In this document: positions 1 through 8,948 of the stretch, piece by piece
How positions within the stretch are numbered: the stretch's first letter is position 1
Layout of the letters: each line of letters opens with the position of its first letter
Position numbers and translations under genes: made by a program
Notes under the pieces: generated by a model
The model's database searches: none
The model's input: the letters and a program-made list of their open reading frames with translations, nothing else
What the model was told of the DNA's origin: nothing
Assembly (NCBI RefSeq): GCF_002082015.1
Contig: NZ_CP015109.1
Coordinates: 2,695,001-2,759,000, forward strand
Source: Sporosarcina ureae
Lineage (GTDB): Bacteria; Bacillota; Bacilli; Bacillales_A; Planococcaceae
DNA length: 64,000 nt
Direction of reading: 5' to 3'

Positions 1-1311
1 GTGGCATCGATTCAGTGGTTGCAAGACTTCTTGCAAAATGTTCAAGGAGCAGTATTATTCGTTACACACGATCGCTATTTCTTGGATCAAGTTGCTACAC
101 ATATTTACGAGTTAGCGGATCAAACACTTTATTCGCATACCGGAAATTACGCAGATTATTTGGAGTCAAAAGCACTGCGTGAAGAGATGTCAGCTGCTTC
201 GGATCAAAAAGATCGTAATCGCTACCGCAGCGAATTAAAATGGATTCGTCGCGGTGCTAAAGCGCGTTCGACGAAACAGAAAGCACGAATTGATCGCTTT
301 GATGAACTTCAAGCGAAAGTGAAGCATACCGATGAGTCATTGGACTTTGAAATGGATTTACAAACGACACGTCTTGGTAAAAAAGTGTTGGAAATCAACA
401 ATATTACGAAAAGATTTGACGATAAAGTTATATTGAACGGTTTTTCTGCTATTCTACAAGCGAAAGAACGTATTGCAATTATTGGACCGAATGGTGTAGG
501 AAAGACGACACTACTTCAAATGCTAGATGGTACAACTAAGCCGGACACCGGTGAAGTCGATACAGGCTCTACCGTAAAGATTGCTCATTTTCATCAACAT
601 TTGCCACCAATGAATGAAAACCAGCGTATTATCGAGTATATTCGTGAGACGTCCAATGATATTGAATCAGGAGACGGCGAGCGATTATCTGCAACGCAAA
701 TGTTGGAAAGATTCTTATTCCCTTCGTCTGCACACGGAACGCCAATCGGTAAATTATCAGGTGGGGAACGTAAACGTCTCTATCTATTGAAGCTATTAAT
801 GGAACAACCGAACGTTTTGCTGCTGGATGAGCCCACGAATGACTTGGATCTCGAAACACTTTCCGTTTTGGAGTCGTTCATTGATACGTTCGCTGGAGTC
901 GTCGTTACGATTTCCCACGACCGTTTCTTCTTGGATCGAATTTCACGTAAGCTGTGGATTCTAGACGGCTCAGGTGAAATCGACGTACGGCTTGGTTTGT
1001 ATTCGGATTACCTTGATGAAAAGAATACAAAAGACGTAAAACCACAAGCAAAAGTGTCGGTTGTGGCTCCGGCTCCAGAAGTTAAAGCACCTAAAAAGAA
1101 AATGACGTACGCTGAAAAAATTCAATGGCAAACGATTGAAACAGATATAGAACGAATGGAAGAAAAAATAGCGGAAACAGAACAAAAAATGACGGCTACA
1201 GGCTCAGACTACGATCAGCTTCGCCAACTGGATGAAGAGCTAGTATCGCTAAATCAACAATATGAAGAACTGGTCGAGCGTTGGTCTTATTTGCAAGAAT
1301 TAGCTGATTAA
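1..1311 (+). CDS. ABC-F family ATPase, YfmR/Uup-like, 5' end outside the window
   Basis: C-terminal 436 residues of a duplicated-ATPase ABC-F protein, a cytosolic family without membrane segments that acts on ribosomes. The first codon shown is the window edge, so the true start lies upstream. The end of ABC domain 1 (THDRYFLD H-loop) is followed by the basic linker, then ABC domain 2 with Walker A GPNGVGKTT, signature LSGGERKRL and Walker B VLLLDEPTNDLD, then a C-terminal coiled coil (about 370-436) typical of Uup/YfmR. The next gene follows 20 bases later, probably in the same transcript. Family is certain; the exact ortholog is inferred from the C-terminal coiled coil. Confidence 0.9.
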   Translation: MASIQWLQDFLQNVQGAVLFVTHDRYFLDQVATHIYELADQTLYSHTGNYADYLESKALREEMSAASDQKDRNRYRSELKWIRRGAKARSTKQKARIDRFDELQAKVKHTDESLDFEMDLQTTRLGKKVLEINNITKRFDDKVILNGFSAILQAKERIAIIGPNGVGKTTLLQMLDGTTKPDTGEVDTGSTVKIAHFHQHLPPMNENQRIIEYIRETSNDIESGDGERLSATQMLERFLFPSSAHGTPIGKLSGGERKRLYLLKLLMEQPNVLLLDEPTNDLDLETLSVLESFIDTFAGVVVTISHDRFFLDRISRKLWILDGSGEIDVRLGLYSDYLDEKNTKDVKPQAKVSVVAPAPEVKAPKKKMTYAEKIQWQTIETDIERMEEKIAETEQKMTATGSDYDQLRQLDEELVSLNQQYEELVERWSYLQELAD

Positions 1312-1331
1312 TTATATTGGAGGAGATTTTC

Positions 1332-2453
1332 TTGAAAATCAAATCGATTGAACCGACACCAAGTCCGAATTCTATGAAGATTATACTGGATACACCATTA
1401 CCTGATGGAACAAGCCATAACTATAAAAAGAAAGATGAAGCGCAAGCACCTGAGCCAATCCGTTCTCTTTTAGCTATACAAGGGGTTAAAGGGATTTATC
1501 ATGTACTCGACTTTATGGCAGTGGAAAGAATCGGAAATGTGGCGTGGGAATCTATACTTGGAGAAGTACGCTCTATATTGAATGAAGAAGGCGAAACGAC
1601 AACACAAGCCGAGGAGCAAAAGATAGACGAGCACTTCGGTGAGGTCTATGTTCATGTCCAGACGTATAAAGAGGTCCCGTTGCAAGTGAAAGTGTTCAAT
1701 AGTGATGAGGAAGCTCGGTTTGCGCTAAGTGAACGTTTCGTTCAAGCAATGGAGACGGTTCATCATTCCGAAGTGGAGAATTATATTTTACTTCGGAAAT
1801 GGGCAGATTATGGGATCCGTTACGGTGAGTTGCAAGAGGTCGGTGAACAAGTCGTTTTAGAACTTGAAGCGGCATATCCTGAAGCGCGTTTGCGCGAGCT
1901 CGTCGAAAAAGCGGAGAAGGCTGAAGAAGAAACGAAAGATCGGGGACAAAAAGTAACCGTATCGGAATTTGTCGTTCCAGAATGGGAAACACGTTTCCGA
2001 TTGCTTGATCAAATGCCGGATCCGGACGAGTCGGACTATCCAGTATTGATGATGGCACTGAAAGACGAGAAAATGTCGATTCGTAGACTCGCTACCGTGT
2101 ATCTCGGTATGATAGAAGAAGAATCAGTCATTCCGTATATCGAAAAGGCCTTACTAGATAAAAGCTGGGCGGTCCGTCGTACGGCTGCCGATTGCATGAG
2201 TGACCTTGGATATGTTGGTTTTGAACCTGCAGCGATCCGTCTATTACAAGATAAAAACAAGTTAGTACGTTGGCGTGCAGCCATGTTCCTCTATGAATCC
2301 GGAACGGAACAAGCATTACCTGCACTGCACGAAGCAGAAAACGATAATGAATTTGAAGTGAAACTGCAAGTGCGGATGGCAATCGCCAGAATTGAAGAAG
2401 GCGAAGAGGCAAAAGGTTCAATCTGGCGTCAAATGACGGAAAGAACTAAATAA
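1332..2453 (+). CDS. NifU N-terminal domain plus HEAT-repeat protein (conserved virulence factor C-like)
   Basis: A 373-aa cytosolic protein. The start is TTG at 1332, six bases after GGAGGAGA; an in-frame TTG at 1317 lies before that site. Residues 1-85 resemble the Nfu/NifU N-terminal scaffold domain (IKSIEPTPSPNSMKI), but no CxxC motif is seen. Residues about 215-360 form HEAT/PBS-lyase-like helical repeats (ALKDEKMSIRRLATVYLG, LLDKSWAVRRTAADCMSDLG). Staphylococcal CvfC has this architecture. A role in Fe-S handling or protein scaffolding is family inference; the molecular function is unknown. It is followed by a strong terminator. Confidence 0.8.
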   Translation: MKIKSIEPTPSPNSMKIILDTPLPDGTSHNYKKKDEAQAPEPIRSLLAIQGVKGIYHVLDFMAVERIGNVAWESILGEVRSILNEEGETTTQAEEQKIDEHFGEVYVHVQTYKEVPLQVKVFNSDEEARFALSERFVQAMETVHHSEVENYILLRKWADYGIRYGELQEVGEQVVLELEAAYPEARLRELVEKAEKAEEETKDRGQKVTVSEFVVPEWETRFRLLDQMPDPDESDYPVLMMALKDEKMSIRRLATVYLGMIEEESVIPYIEKALLDKSWAVRRTAADCMSDLGYVGFEPAAIRLLQDKNKLVRWRAAMFLYESGTEQALPALHEAENDNEFEVKLQVRMAIARIEEGEEAKGSIWRQMTERTK

Positions 2454-2460
2454 ATTTTGT

Positions 2461-2503
2461 AAGTCTATGTTGATTCGTGTCGAATCTTCATAGACTTTTT
2501 TTT
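2461..2503 (+). terminator. Rho-independent terminator after the HEAT-repeat gene
   Basis: AAGTCTATG pairs with CATAGACTT around a nested GATTCG/CGAATC stem, followed by a run of T. It separates the upstream genes from the catabolic module. Confidence 0.9.
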
Positions 2504-2512
2504 ATAGAATCA

Positions 2513-2541
2513 TTGACAGAGAATTCAAACCGGTTTATGAT
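2513..2541 (+). promoter_or_regulatory. Sigma-A promoter of the catabolic module
   Basis: TTGACA (2513-2518) and TATGAT (2536-2541) are separated by 17 bases. This is the only strong promoter I see before the seven-gene module. Confidence 0.8.
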
Positions 2542-2553
2542 GAGTATAGATAT

Positions 2554-2570
2554 TCGGAAAGGCATTCCGA
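2554..2570. promoter_or_regulatory. Palindromic operator candidate, IclR type
   Basis: TCGGAA-N5-TTCCGA is a perfect inverted repeat just downstream of the -10 box, where a repressor would block transcription. IclR-family proteins commonly bind GGAA-N5-TTCC-like palindromes, and an IclR gene lies in this module at 7722. The link is inference. Confidence 0.5.
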
Positions 2571-2620
2571 TAATCGTAAAAACATATATTTTGTGGGAGT
2601 AGAAGAATGGAGGGTTTTGC

Positions 2621-4339
2621 ATGTTTAAATTAGCTATTGAAAATACAGATGCGCTAAGACCGGCATCTGAAGTAATGGACATTCAAAGACTAGGCGTAAT
2701 GCGCTCAACAAGTCTCAGCTTTTTACGTATTTTAATTCGTAAAATGATGCGTGAAGCTTGGGAGATTGAGCAAACGACCTTTGATATCGATGACGAAGGA
2801 TACGGTGAAGCGCTTTATAGTATTACTACCCCACAAGGTACGTATACATTTGTTGCATTATCCCGTGAGATCAGTGAAGAAACTCGAAGTGATCGGGTCA
2901 TTTCCGAAAGATGGGATGTAACATTTGCGCTTTGCGATGGAGCCATTTCCGATAAAAAACTAAAACGAATGAAACAAGAACTTCCGAAACAAGAAATGGG
3001 CCGAGGAGATGTCACGGATCTCGTATGGTCGAGAGCGAATAAAAGCCAACGTGTTTTTTCTCATGTTGTGGAAGCGCTATCTCAAGGTAAGCAGCCTGAT
3101 GTAGAAATGATTTACGATATTGGCTATCTATTCCGCACAACTGCAGTCTATGGAAATGGTAAATTTGGAATTGCACCTTACGAACATATGAAAGATAATC
3201 ATACGTTCAGCGGCGCCTATCAATCTCAAATGTTTGCTGTGTATATGTTACGTCACTTCAGCTTTGATTTGGTTGAACATATCGCGCGCAAGAACAATCC
3301 TGAAGCGGCTACGTTACAGCCAGAAATAAAGAAACTACTTGGAACAGGTAATGCAACAGGACTAGGAATGGTACCTTACTTAATATCTCATCCAAAACTT
3401 CTTCATCAATGGATGTGGATTCGTGAGGTAGCATTGGCGCGTGCAAAGAAAATGAAGCCAACGGTAGATGATTGCCAGCGCTTCATTACAAAACTGCAAC
3501 AAATACGTACATTCTTTGAAGACGCTCCAATTCCGGACATGGAAGTATTTAGAAATCCGAGAGACTTGGCAAAAGAAGTCGGAGAGATTTCCAAGTTAGT
3601 AGAAGATGTGTGTATCGCTATAGTGCGTTCCGATAGTGAAGTAGGAAGACTATGGGTAGAATTTACTGATGAAATACAAGCGAAATTCACAATGGAAGCA
3701 CAGGAATTGATTAACTCGGAACTGATTGATCTCTATCCTGCAGTAATCGTCGACTTAGAGCACCAGACGAATGCAGACGACGGTCTTCATTTAATACCTG
3801 AAATGTCAATTGGTTCATTACGCGAAATTATTAAAAAACAATATCAATGGGCATTCCAATACGACTTCGCCAAACGCGAGTCGAGACATTATTTCTGGTA
3901 TCGTTCTGCTGAAAAAGAAGAACCGCGTATCGGAGAACGTGGAATCGACCCGGGCGATGAGTTGTATATGCCAATGAATATTGCAGAACAAGTTCAGCAA
4001 CTCGCTACGGAGATCGAAGTTTGTGATAATGATTTGAAAGTAGCGGCATTCTTACTGAAAAAGCCCGAACTAAGAGGGATTGTCAGAAGAATCCAATCGT
4101 TGGACGGTTTAGAATATGGCGAAGTACAAGCGAACCTGACAGGAAAAGATCTACTTCCGGTATATCTATTGCGTTGTAAACTAGCGATACTTGGCGCTGA
4201 ACGTTATGACCCGAAATCCAATCGATGGGTACGGATCACGCTATTCCAAGGAGCACCATTAGTTGAAGAAATCGGAACTACTTCATTCGAGGATGATTGG
4301 TTCTATCCATTAATAGCGAAAGCAGAGGAGATCAAATGA
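2621..4339 (+). CDS. Unrecognised 572-aa protein, first gene of the catabolic module
   Basis: I do not recognise a named family. It starts at ATG 2621 after GGAGGG. The protein is soluble, with no signal peptide, no membrane segment and no evident Rossmann, P-loop, PLP or metal-cluster motif. Notable conserved-looking blocks are GTGNATGLGMVPYL (about 245-258), HQWMWIREVALARAKK and SRHYFWYRSAEKEEPRIGER (about 420-440). The Gly-rich block and the aromatic/Arg block could form a ligand site. Its stop overlaps the dipeptidase-like start (ATGA), indicating translational coupling, so it probably acts in the same pathway. I have the impression that similar proteins sit beside M19 and DUF3726 genes in Proteobacteria, but this is memory only. 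Confidence 0.75.
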   Translation: MFKLAIENTDALRPASEVMDIQRLGVMRSTSLSFLRILIRKMMREAWEIEQTTFDIDDEGYGEALYSITTPQGTYTFVALSREISEETRSDRVISERWDVTFALCDGAISDKKLKRMKQELPKQEMGRGDVTDLVWSRANKSQRVFSHVVEALSQGKQPDVEMIYDIGYLFRTTAVYGNGKFGIAPYEHMKDNHTFSGAYQSQMFAVYMLRHFSFDLVEHIARKNNPEAATLQPEIKKLLGTGNATGLGMVPYLISHPKLLHQWMWIREVALARAKKMKPTVDDCQRFITKLQQIRTFFEDAPIPDMEVFRNPRDLAKEVGEISKLVEDVCIAIVRSDSEVGRLWVEFTDEIQAKFTMEAQELINSELIDLYPAVIVDLEHQTNADDGLHLIPEMSIGSLREIIKKQYQWAFQYDFAKRESRHYFWYRSAEKEEPRIGERGIDPGDELYMPMNIAEQVQQLATEIEVCDNDLKVAAFLLKKPELRGIVRRIQSLDGLEYGEVQANLTGKDLLPVYLLRCKLAILGAERYDPKSNRWVRITLFQGAPLVEEIGTTSFEDDWFYPLIAKAEEIK

Positions 4340-5358
4340 CTATAGACATGAAAGATATGATTGTAATAGATGCTTTGGAATTAAGTAAATGGGATCGCGA
4401 TTTTGTCATCATGCTACAAAAAGGTGGCGTTACAGCTGTTCACGCTTGCGTTGGTTTATGGGAAAATGCTCGAGAAACATTGACTAAAGTAGCGGAATGG
4501 CATCGCTTCTTTAATGAAAACAGTGATTTGGTTATGCCTGTCAAAACGGGAGAAGATATCGAAACCGCGAAGCGTATCGGTAAACTAGGAATCATTTTAG
4601 GCGCACAAAACACTTCTGCTTTAGAAGATGAATTAGGTCTCGTCTCCGTATTTAATGAGATGGGTGTCAAAATTATGCAGTTAACATACAACAATCAAAA
4701 CTTGATCGGTAGTAGCTGCTATGAAGAAACAGATCCTGGTCTTTCTCGATTCGGCAAGAATGTCATTAAAGAAATGAATCGAGTAGGAATGGTCATCGAC
4801 TTATCACATGTCGGAACGAAAACATCACTTGATACATTGGCGCTTTCAAGCCGACCTGTCGCGATCACTCATGCGAATCCGGATTGGATTTATCCATCTA
4901 AACGTAATAAGTCAGAAGAAATTCTTTCTGCTTTACGCGACAACAAGGGAGTACTTGGTGTGTGTGCATATCCTCATTTGATTAATGGGGCAGATACAAC
5001 ACGAGAAGAATTCTGTGATATGATCGCTCGTACGGCTGATTTCATGGGAATTGACCATGTAGGGATCGGAACGGACTTAACACATAATATGTCTACGGAC
5101 TTCCTTGCGTGGATGCGAATGGGTCGCTGGACACATGAAATCGACTACGGTGCAGGTTCGAAAGCGAGTCCAGGATGGCCGGATTGGCCGGAATGGTTCC
5201 AGACACCTGATGACTTCCCGAATATCGCAAATGGATTAGAAGCTCGCGGTATGACATATGAGGAAATATCTAAAATTATGGGCGGCAACTGGCACCGGTT
5301 CTTTACGGAGGGGTTCAAGTCTGAGAAGGAGTTGGAGAAATGCGTGTCTCTCACTTAG
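4336..5358 (+). CDS. M19 (renal dipeptidase) family protein with altered metal site
   Basis: A 340-aa protein with the M19 TIM-barrel fold. The start is ATG 4336, overlapping the previous stop and preceded by GAGGAGA. The two C-terminal metal histidines are present with canonical 21-residue spacing (LSHVG His158, ITHANP His179), as is GIGTDL. The N-terminal HxD of classical dipeptidases is replaced by Leu-Glu-Leu (14-16), and the bridging Glu by Gln91 (GAQNTS). A classical di-zinc dipeptidase activity is therefore doubtful. From memory it resembles the dipeptidase-like protein encoded beside dgcAB in the Pseudomonas glycine betaine degradation locus, which suggests a role with N-methylated substrates. 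Confidence 0.85.
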   Translation: MTIDMKDMIVIDALELSKWDRDFVIMLQKGGVTAVHACVGLWENARETLTKVAEWHRFFNENSDLVMPVKTGEDIETAKRIGKLGIILGAQNTSALEDELGLVSVFNEMGVKIMQLTYNNQNLIGSSCYEETDPGLSRFGKNVIKEMNRVGMVIDLSHVGTKTSLDTLALSSRPVAITHANPDWIYPSKRNKSEEILSALRDNKGVLGVCAYPHLINGADTTREEFCDMIARTADFMGIDHVGIGTDLTHNMSTDFLAWMRMGRWTHEIDYGAGSKASPGWPDWPEWFQTPDDFPNIANGLEARGMTYEEISKIMGGNWHRFFTEGFKSEKELEKCVSLT

Positions 5359-6140
5359 AATTATATACTCATTGTAAGAAAATTTTCCAAGCTCTTGGAG
5401 TTCCTTATGGCTATGCGGAAGAAGGAGCAGAAACGGTAGCAAATGCTGAGTTTCTTGGATTATATGGATTACAACAACTTTACGATGAACTACCGGATTT
5501 GCAAGGTGAATTTGAAGAGCTAGAACTATTGAATGAATCGGATCGCGTGACGGTAATTGATGGTGGAAAGCAAAGTGGAATGCTACTTGGCAAAGCATGT
5601 GCCGATTATTTGATCGCACGTTTGGAAGCTCAGCCGTCAGTAGCTGTCTGCGTCCGGGATGCAAGACCATCTCGGGTGCTTGCACAACAAGCGATGTATA
5701 TATCGAAAAAAGGATTGGCTAGTATTATTTTGTACAAGAAGCCAAGTCACTCATCACTAATTATTTCATCACCGAGTTTCGCATACCCCATCATGATCCA
5801 CAAACGTAATAATGAGGATATCATGGAAGGAATCAATAAAGAATTAGGCCTAACAGGTGATCAGAAATTGAAATTGCCATCTGTTACAACAAGATTTTGT
5901 ATATTTGGTACAACGAATATTGAAGCAATCGATGAAGTGATGGAACGCTTCGAAAACACAATAGACACATCGTATATTTTAACGACCACAGATGATTTTG
6001 AACAACGATGGGAATCTTCGTGGCAATTTGGAACAGAAGTCAGCAGAGAATTGTGGCTTGAATTAAACGAAATAGGCAATCGTATGCTAGTGGAATCTAC
6101 TGATCAATCGCGGGAACGCGGTGCAGGAGAAATGGCATAA
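5340..6140 (+). CDS. DUF3726-like protein
   Basis: A 266-aa soluble protein starting at ATG 5340 after GGAGTTGGAGAA and overlapping the preceding gene by 19 bases, so it is translationally coupled. It lacks a signal peptide or membrane helix. The N-terminal part (SHLELYTHCKKIFQALGVPY...EEGAETVANAEFLGLYGL) resembles DUF3726 proteins, a family with no assigned activity. The middle has VAVCVRDARPSRVLAQQAMY. Its position between the dipeptidase-like gene and the aldehyde dehydrogenase gene implies a role in the same catabolic route. The family name is from pattern memory; no catalytic residues can be assigned. Confidence 0.65.
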   Translation: MRVSHLELYTHCKKIFQALGVPYGYAEEGAETVANAEFLGLYGLQQLYDELPDLQGEFEELELLNESDRVTVIDGGKQSGMLLGKACADYLIARLEAQPSVAVCVRDARPSRVLAQQAMYISKKGLASIILYKKPSHSSLIISSPSFAYPIMIHKRNNEDIMEGINKELGLTGDQKLKLPSVTTRFCIFGTTNIEAIDEVMERFENTIDTSYILTTTDDFEQRWESSWQFGTEVSRELWLELNEIGNRMLVESTDQSRERGAGEMA

Positions 6141-6170
6141 AACTAGATTATTTACTGGAGGAGACTATAC

Positions 6171-7643
6171 ATGATGACAGTTACAAGTGAAGTTAAAGTA
6201 TTGAAAAACTATATTAACGGTGAATGGGTAGAAACTTCAGGTACAGATATGTTGGAAATTAGAAACCCAGCGAACAAGGATGAATTGGTTGTTAAGGTTA
6301 AGCAATCAAATGCTGACGATGCACAAGCGGCTATCGAAGCAGCAGAAAAAGCATTCCCTGAATGGAGTAAGACACCATCTCCTGCAAGAGGCGAGTATTT
6401 ATTCAAAATTGCTGCCATCATGGAAGCAGAAGCAGATGAAATCGCGCGTATCATTGTACAAGAAGAAGGAAAAACCTATGCGGATGCTTTCAAAGAAGTA
6501 AATTATGCAGCGGGTATCGTGAAATTCTACGCAGGCGAAGGTCGTCGCATGACGGGCCGTATCGTTGAGTCGGATATGCCAGGCGTACAAATCGAATTAC
6601 ACAAGGAAGCACTCGGAGTCGTGTTAGTTGTCACGCCTTGGAACTTCCCATTGTCTATTCCGGCTTGGAAGATTGCACCGGCTATTCTTAGCGGTAACAC
6701 AGTCGTGTTGAAAGCTTCATCTGAAACACCATTGACAGCACAGAAGTTCGTTGAAATTGTTGAAAGAGCTGGCGTTCCTGCTGGTGTCGTCAACCAATTA
6801 ATAGGACCAGGTCGTTTGGTAACAGATATGATAAATCATCCAGCTGTAAAAGCAATTACATTCACTGGATCGAATCGTGTAGGTAACTTAATCTATAAAG
6901 AAGCAGCAAAAGATATGAAGCGTGTATTACTTGAAATGGGTGGTAAGAATCCACTACTCGTAATGGAAGACGCAGACGTAGATGCAGCTGTTCAACTTGC
7001 AGTAGCAGGTGGATACGGTCAAACAGGTCAAGCGTGTACAGCAACTAGTCGCGTACTTGTCCACAAAGATATCCGTCAAGAGTTCACGGATAAACTAGTA
7101 GAAGCTTCTAAGAAAATCAAAATGGGTAATGGCATGGACGAAGGTGTCACAATGGGACCTCAAGTAAGTGATGGCGAGCGTCAATCTACACTGGATCTTA
7201 TTGAAAAAGCTAAAGCTGAAGGCGGCGAAATTCTAACAGGTGGCGGTATTCCTGAATTCGAGGGATCTGATAAAGGATACTTCGTAGAGCCAACAGTAAT
7301 CGGTGGCGTGAAGACAGAGATGACGATTGCACAGGAAGAAGTTTTCGGACCTGTAATCAGCATCATTGAAATCGAGTCGATCGATGAAGCGATTGAAGTA
7401 GCAAACGATGTGGCATTCGGTCTGTCTGCAGCTATCTGTACACGTAACCTAACATATATGAACCGTGCATTGAACGAAATTCAAGCAGGGATTGTTAAAG
7501 TGAATATGACGACAACAGGTACATTCTTCCAGGCGCCATTTGGCGGTTATAAGCAGTCAAGTACTGGAACATATAAGGAACTCGGCAGCGAAGCGATTGA
7601 ATTCTATTGTCAAAATAAAACTCGGTACATCAACAGCAACTAA
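6171..7643 (+). CDS. NAD(P)-dependent aldehyde dehydrogenase
   Basis: A 490-aa ALDH-superfamily enzyme that oxidises an aldehyde to a carboxylate in the cytosol. It starts at ATG 6171, seven bases after GGAGGAG. It has VVTPWNFPLSIPAWKIAPA, FTGSNRVG, the general-base Glu255 in LLEMGGKNP, the nucleophile Cys289 in GQACTATSR and EEVFGPV. The overall pattern resembles alpha-ketoglutaric semialdehyde (YcbD-like) and succinate-semialdehyde dehydrogenases, but the substrate cannot be read from sequence. It lies 30 bases after the DUF3726-like gene in the same operon and presumably oxidises the aldehyde made by the upstream steps. Confidence 0.93.
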   Translation: MMTVTSEVKVLKNYINGEWVETSGTDMLEIRNPANKDELVVKVKQSNADDAQAAIEAAEKAFPEWSKTPSPARGEYLFKIAAIMEAEADEIARIIVQEEGKTYADAFKEVNYAAGIVKFYAGEGRRMTGRIVESDMPGVQIELHKEALGVVLVVTPWNFPLSIPAWKIAPAILSGNTVVLKASSETPLTAQKFVEIVERAGVPAGVVNQLIGPGRLVTDMINHPAVKAITFTGSNRVGNLIYKEAAKDMKRVLLEMGGKNPLLVMEDADVDAAVQLAVAGGYGQTGQACTATSRVLVHKDIRQEFTDKLVEASKKIKMGNGMDEGVTMGPQVSDGERQSTLDLIEKAKAEGGEILTGGGIPEFEGSDKGYFVEPTVIGGVKTEMTIAQEEVFGPVISIIEIESIDEAIEVANDVAFGLSAAICTRNLTYMNRALNEIQAGIVKVNMTTTGTFFQAPFGGYKQSSTGTYKELGSEAIEFYCQNKTRYINSN

Positions 7644-7655
7644 GTTAGAATGGAT

Positions 7656-7692
7656 GAAGAAGAGGAATAGAGCAGTCTTTCCTCTTCTTTTC
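7656..7692 (+). terminator. Hairpin between aldehyde dehydrogenase and IclR genes
   Basis: AAGAAGAGGAA pairs with TTCCTCTTCTT (11 bp), followed by a short T-rich tail. It is probably a partial terminator that lowers expression of the regulator and downstream genes. Confidence 0.6.
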
Positions 7693-7721
7693 TATTCATC
7701 ACACAAAAGGAGTTTATGAAA

Positions 7722-8456
7722 ATGACTAAGACACAGGAAGTTTCATCTACAGTGGTGAAGGCCATATCCGTCATCAACTATTTGAATGATGTGTCGGGTC
7801 CTCAAGGAGTCAGTGATATTAGTAAAGGTCTCGGTTTATCGACAACCATCGTGCACCGTTTACTGACAACATTGAAACTAGAAGGTATGGTGTTTCAAGA
7901 TCCACGTTCAAAACTATATACGTTAGGAACGATCTTTTTAGATTATGCCAATAAAATCATGACTGAAATGCCTATAGCGCCTGTCGTAGAACCATGGCTT
8001 ATGTCGTTACGCAACGATACAGGTGAGACAGTCGGATTCTATATGCCTACAGGACAGATGCGAATTTGTGTATTGGAGTATGAAAGTCAGCAAGAAATCA
8101 GGCGATCAGTCGGAATCGGTAAACGTCTCCCCTTATATTTAGGCGCGAGCGGAAAAGCGATTCTTGCGTTCCAATCACCTGAACAACAGGAAAGAGTACT
8201 AGGTACGTTATCTGTAGAAGAACGTAGTGAATTGAAAGGTACTCTACAAGAAATACGAAACCAAGGGTACGCAACCAATGAAGAGGAAATCAGCTCAAAC
8301 GTTGCGGCATTGTCAGTCCCCGTATTTGATAAGCAACATAGCGTCATTGGTGCATTATCTGTATCAGGACCATTATTCAGATGGAATCGTCAAACGATGG
8401 AACTGCATGTAGCATCCGTAATGGCTGCAAGCAAGGAAATAACAGAAGCACTATAA
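7722..8456 (+). CDS. IclR family transcriptional regulator
   Basis: About 244 aa. There are two in-frame ATGs: 7716 is only three bases from AAAAGGAG, 7722 is nine bases away and is preferred. The N-terminal winged helix (about 10-70: GVSDISKGLGLSTTIVHRLLTTL) is followed by an effector domain with LGASGKAILAF and a C-terminal ALSVSGP block, both typical of IclR proteins. It probably controls its own module, likely through the palindrome at 2554-2570. Whether it activates or represses is unknown. The ligand is probably a pathway intermediate. Confidence 0.92.
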   Translation: MTKTQEVSSTVVKAISVINYLNDVSGPQGVSDISKGLGLSTTIVHRLLTTLKLEGMVFQDPRSKLYTLGTIFLDYANKIMTEMPIAPVVEPWLMSLRNDTGETVGFYMPTGQMRICVLEYESQQEIRRSVGIGKRLPLYLGASGKAILAFQSPEQQERVLGTLSVEERSELKGTLQEIRNQGYATNEEEISSNVAALSVPVFDKQHSVIGALSVSGPLFRWNRQTMELHVASVMAASKEITEAL

Positions 8457-8472
8457 AAAGGATGGGATTCAA

Positions 8473-8916
8473 ATGAGACCAGAAGATAAATTGCAAGAAT
8501 TAGGATTGGAGCTACCTGAAAAACGCGCAAAAGGTGGAAATTACATATCTTGTGTGCGCACAGGAAATCTTTTATTCCTATCGGGTTCACTATCATATGA
8601 TGTACTAGGTAAGGTAGGCGACACTCTAACGATTGAAGAAGGGTATGCTGCGTCTAGACAAGCCATCCTATTTGCACTTTCGACTATTAAAGAAGAAGTG
8701 GGCGAGTTATCGAACGTTACGAAGTTTGTGAAACTTCTCGGCATGATCAACACCGCTTTTGATTTTACTGGACAAGCAAAAGTTATGAACGGTGCTTCGG
8801 ATTTATTGGTGGAAGTATTCGGTGAAGAAGTAGGGACACATGCACGTACAGCCGTTGGCATGATGTTGCCACGCGGTGCAGCAGTCGAAATTGATGTCAT
8901 TGTAGAAGTGAAGTAA
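8473..8916 (+). CDS. RidA/YjgF family protein
   Basis: A 147-aa protein of the Rid family, which hydrolyses reactive enamine/imine intermediates. It is longer than canonical RidA (about 125-130 aa), in line with the longer Rid subgroups. It has NLLFLSGSLSYD in the core strand region and THARTAVGMMLPRGAAVEID, which holds the conserved Arg. The start ATG 8473 follows a modest AAAGGATGGG site 16 bases after iclR. Its presence suggests the pathway passes through an imine or enamine, for example after amine oxidation. That pathway role is inference. Confidence 0.9.
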   Translation: MRPEDKLQELGLELPEKRAKGGNYISCVRTGNLLFLSGSLSYDVLGKVGDTLTIEEGYAASRQAILFALSTIKEEVGELSNVTKFVKLLGMINTAFDFTGQAKVMNGASDLLVEVFGEEVGTHARTAVGMMLPRGAAVEIDVIVEVK

Positions 8917-8943
8917 TACAGTGGAGAAAAATTCTCCACTGTA
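8917..8943 (+). promoter_or_regulatory. Perfect intercistronic hairpin without T-run
   Basis: TACAGTGGAGAA and TTCTCCACTGTA pair perfectly (12 bp, three-base loop) right after the RidA stop. No U-tract follows, so it is more likely an mRNA-processing or stability element than a terminator. Confidence 0.6.
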
Positions 8944-8948
8944 ATCTA

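Noticed and set aside
1317..1331. Upstream TTG start for the NifU-HEAT gene
   Set aside because: It lies before the GGAGGAGA site that serves TTG 1332.
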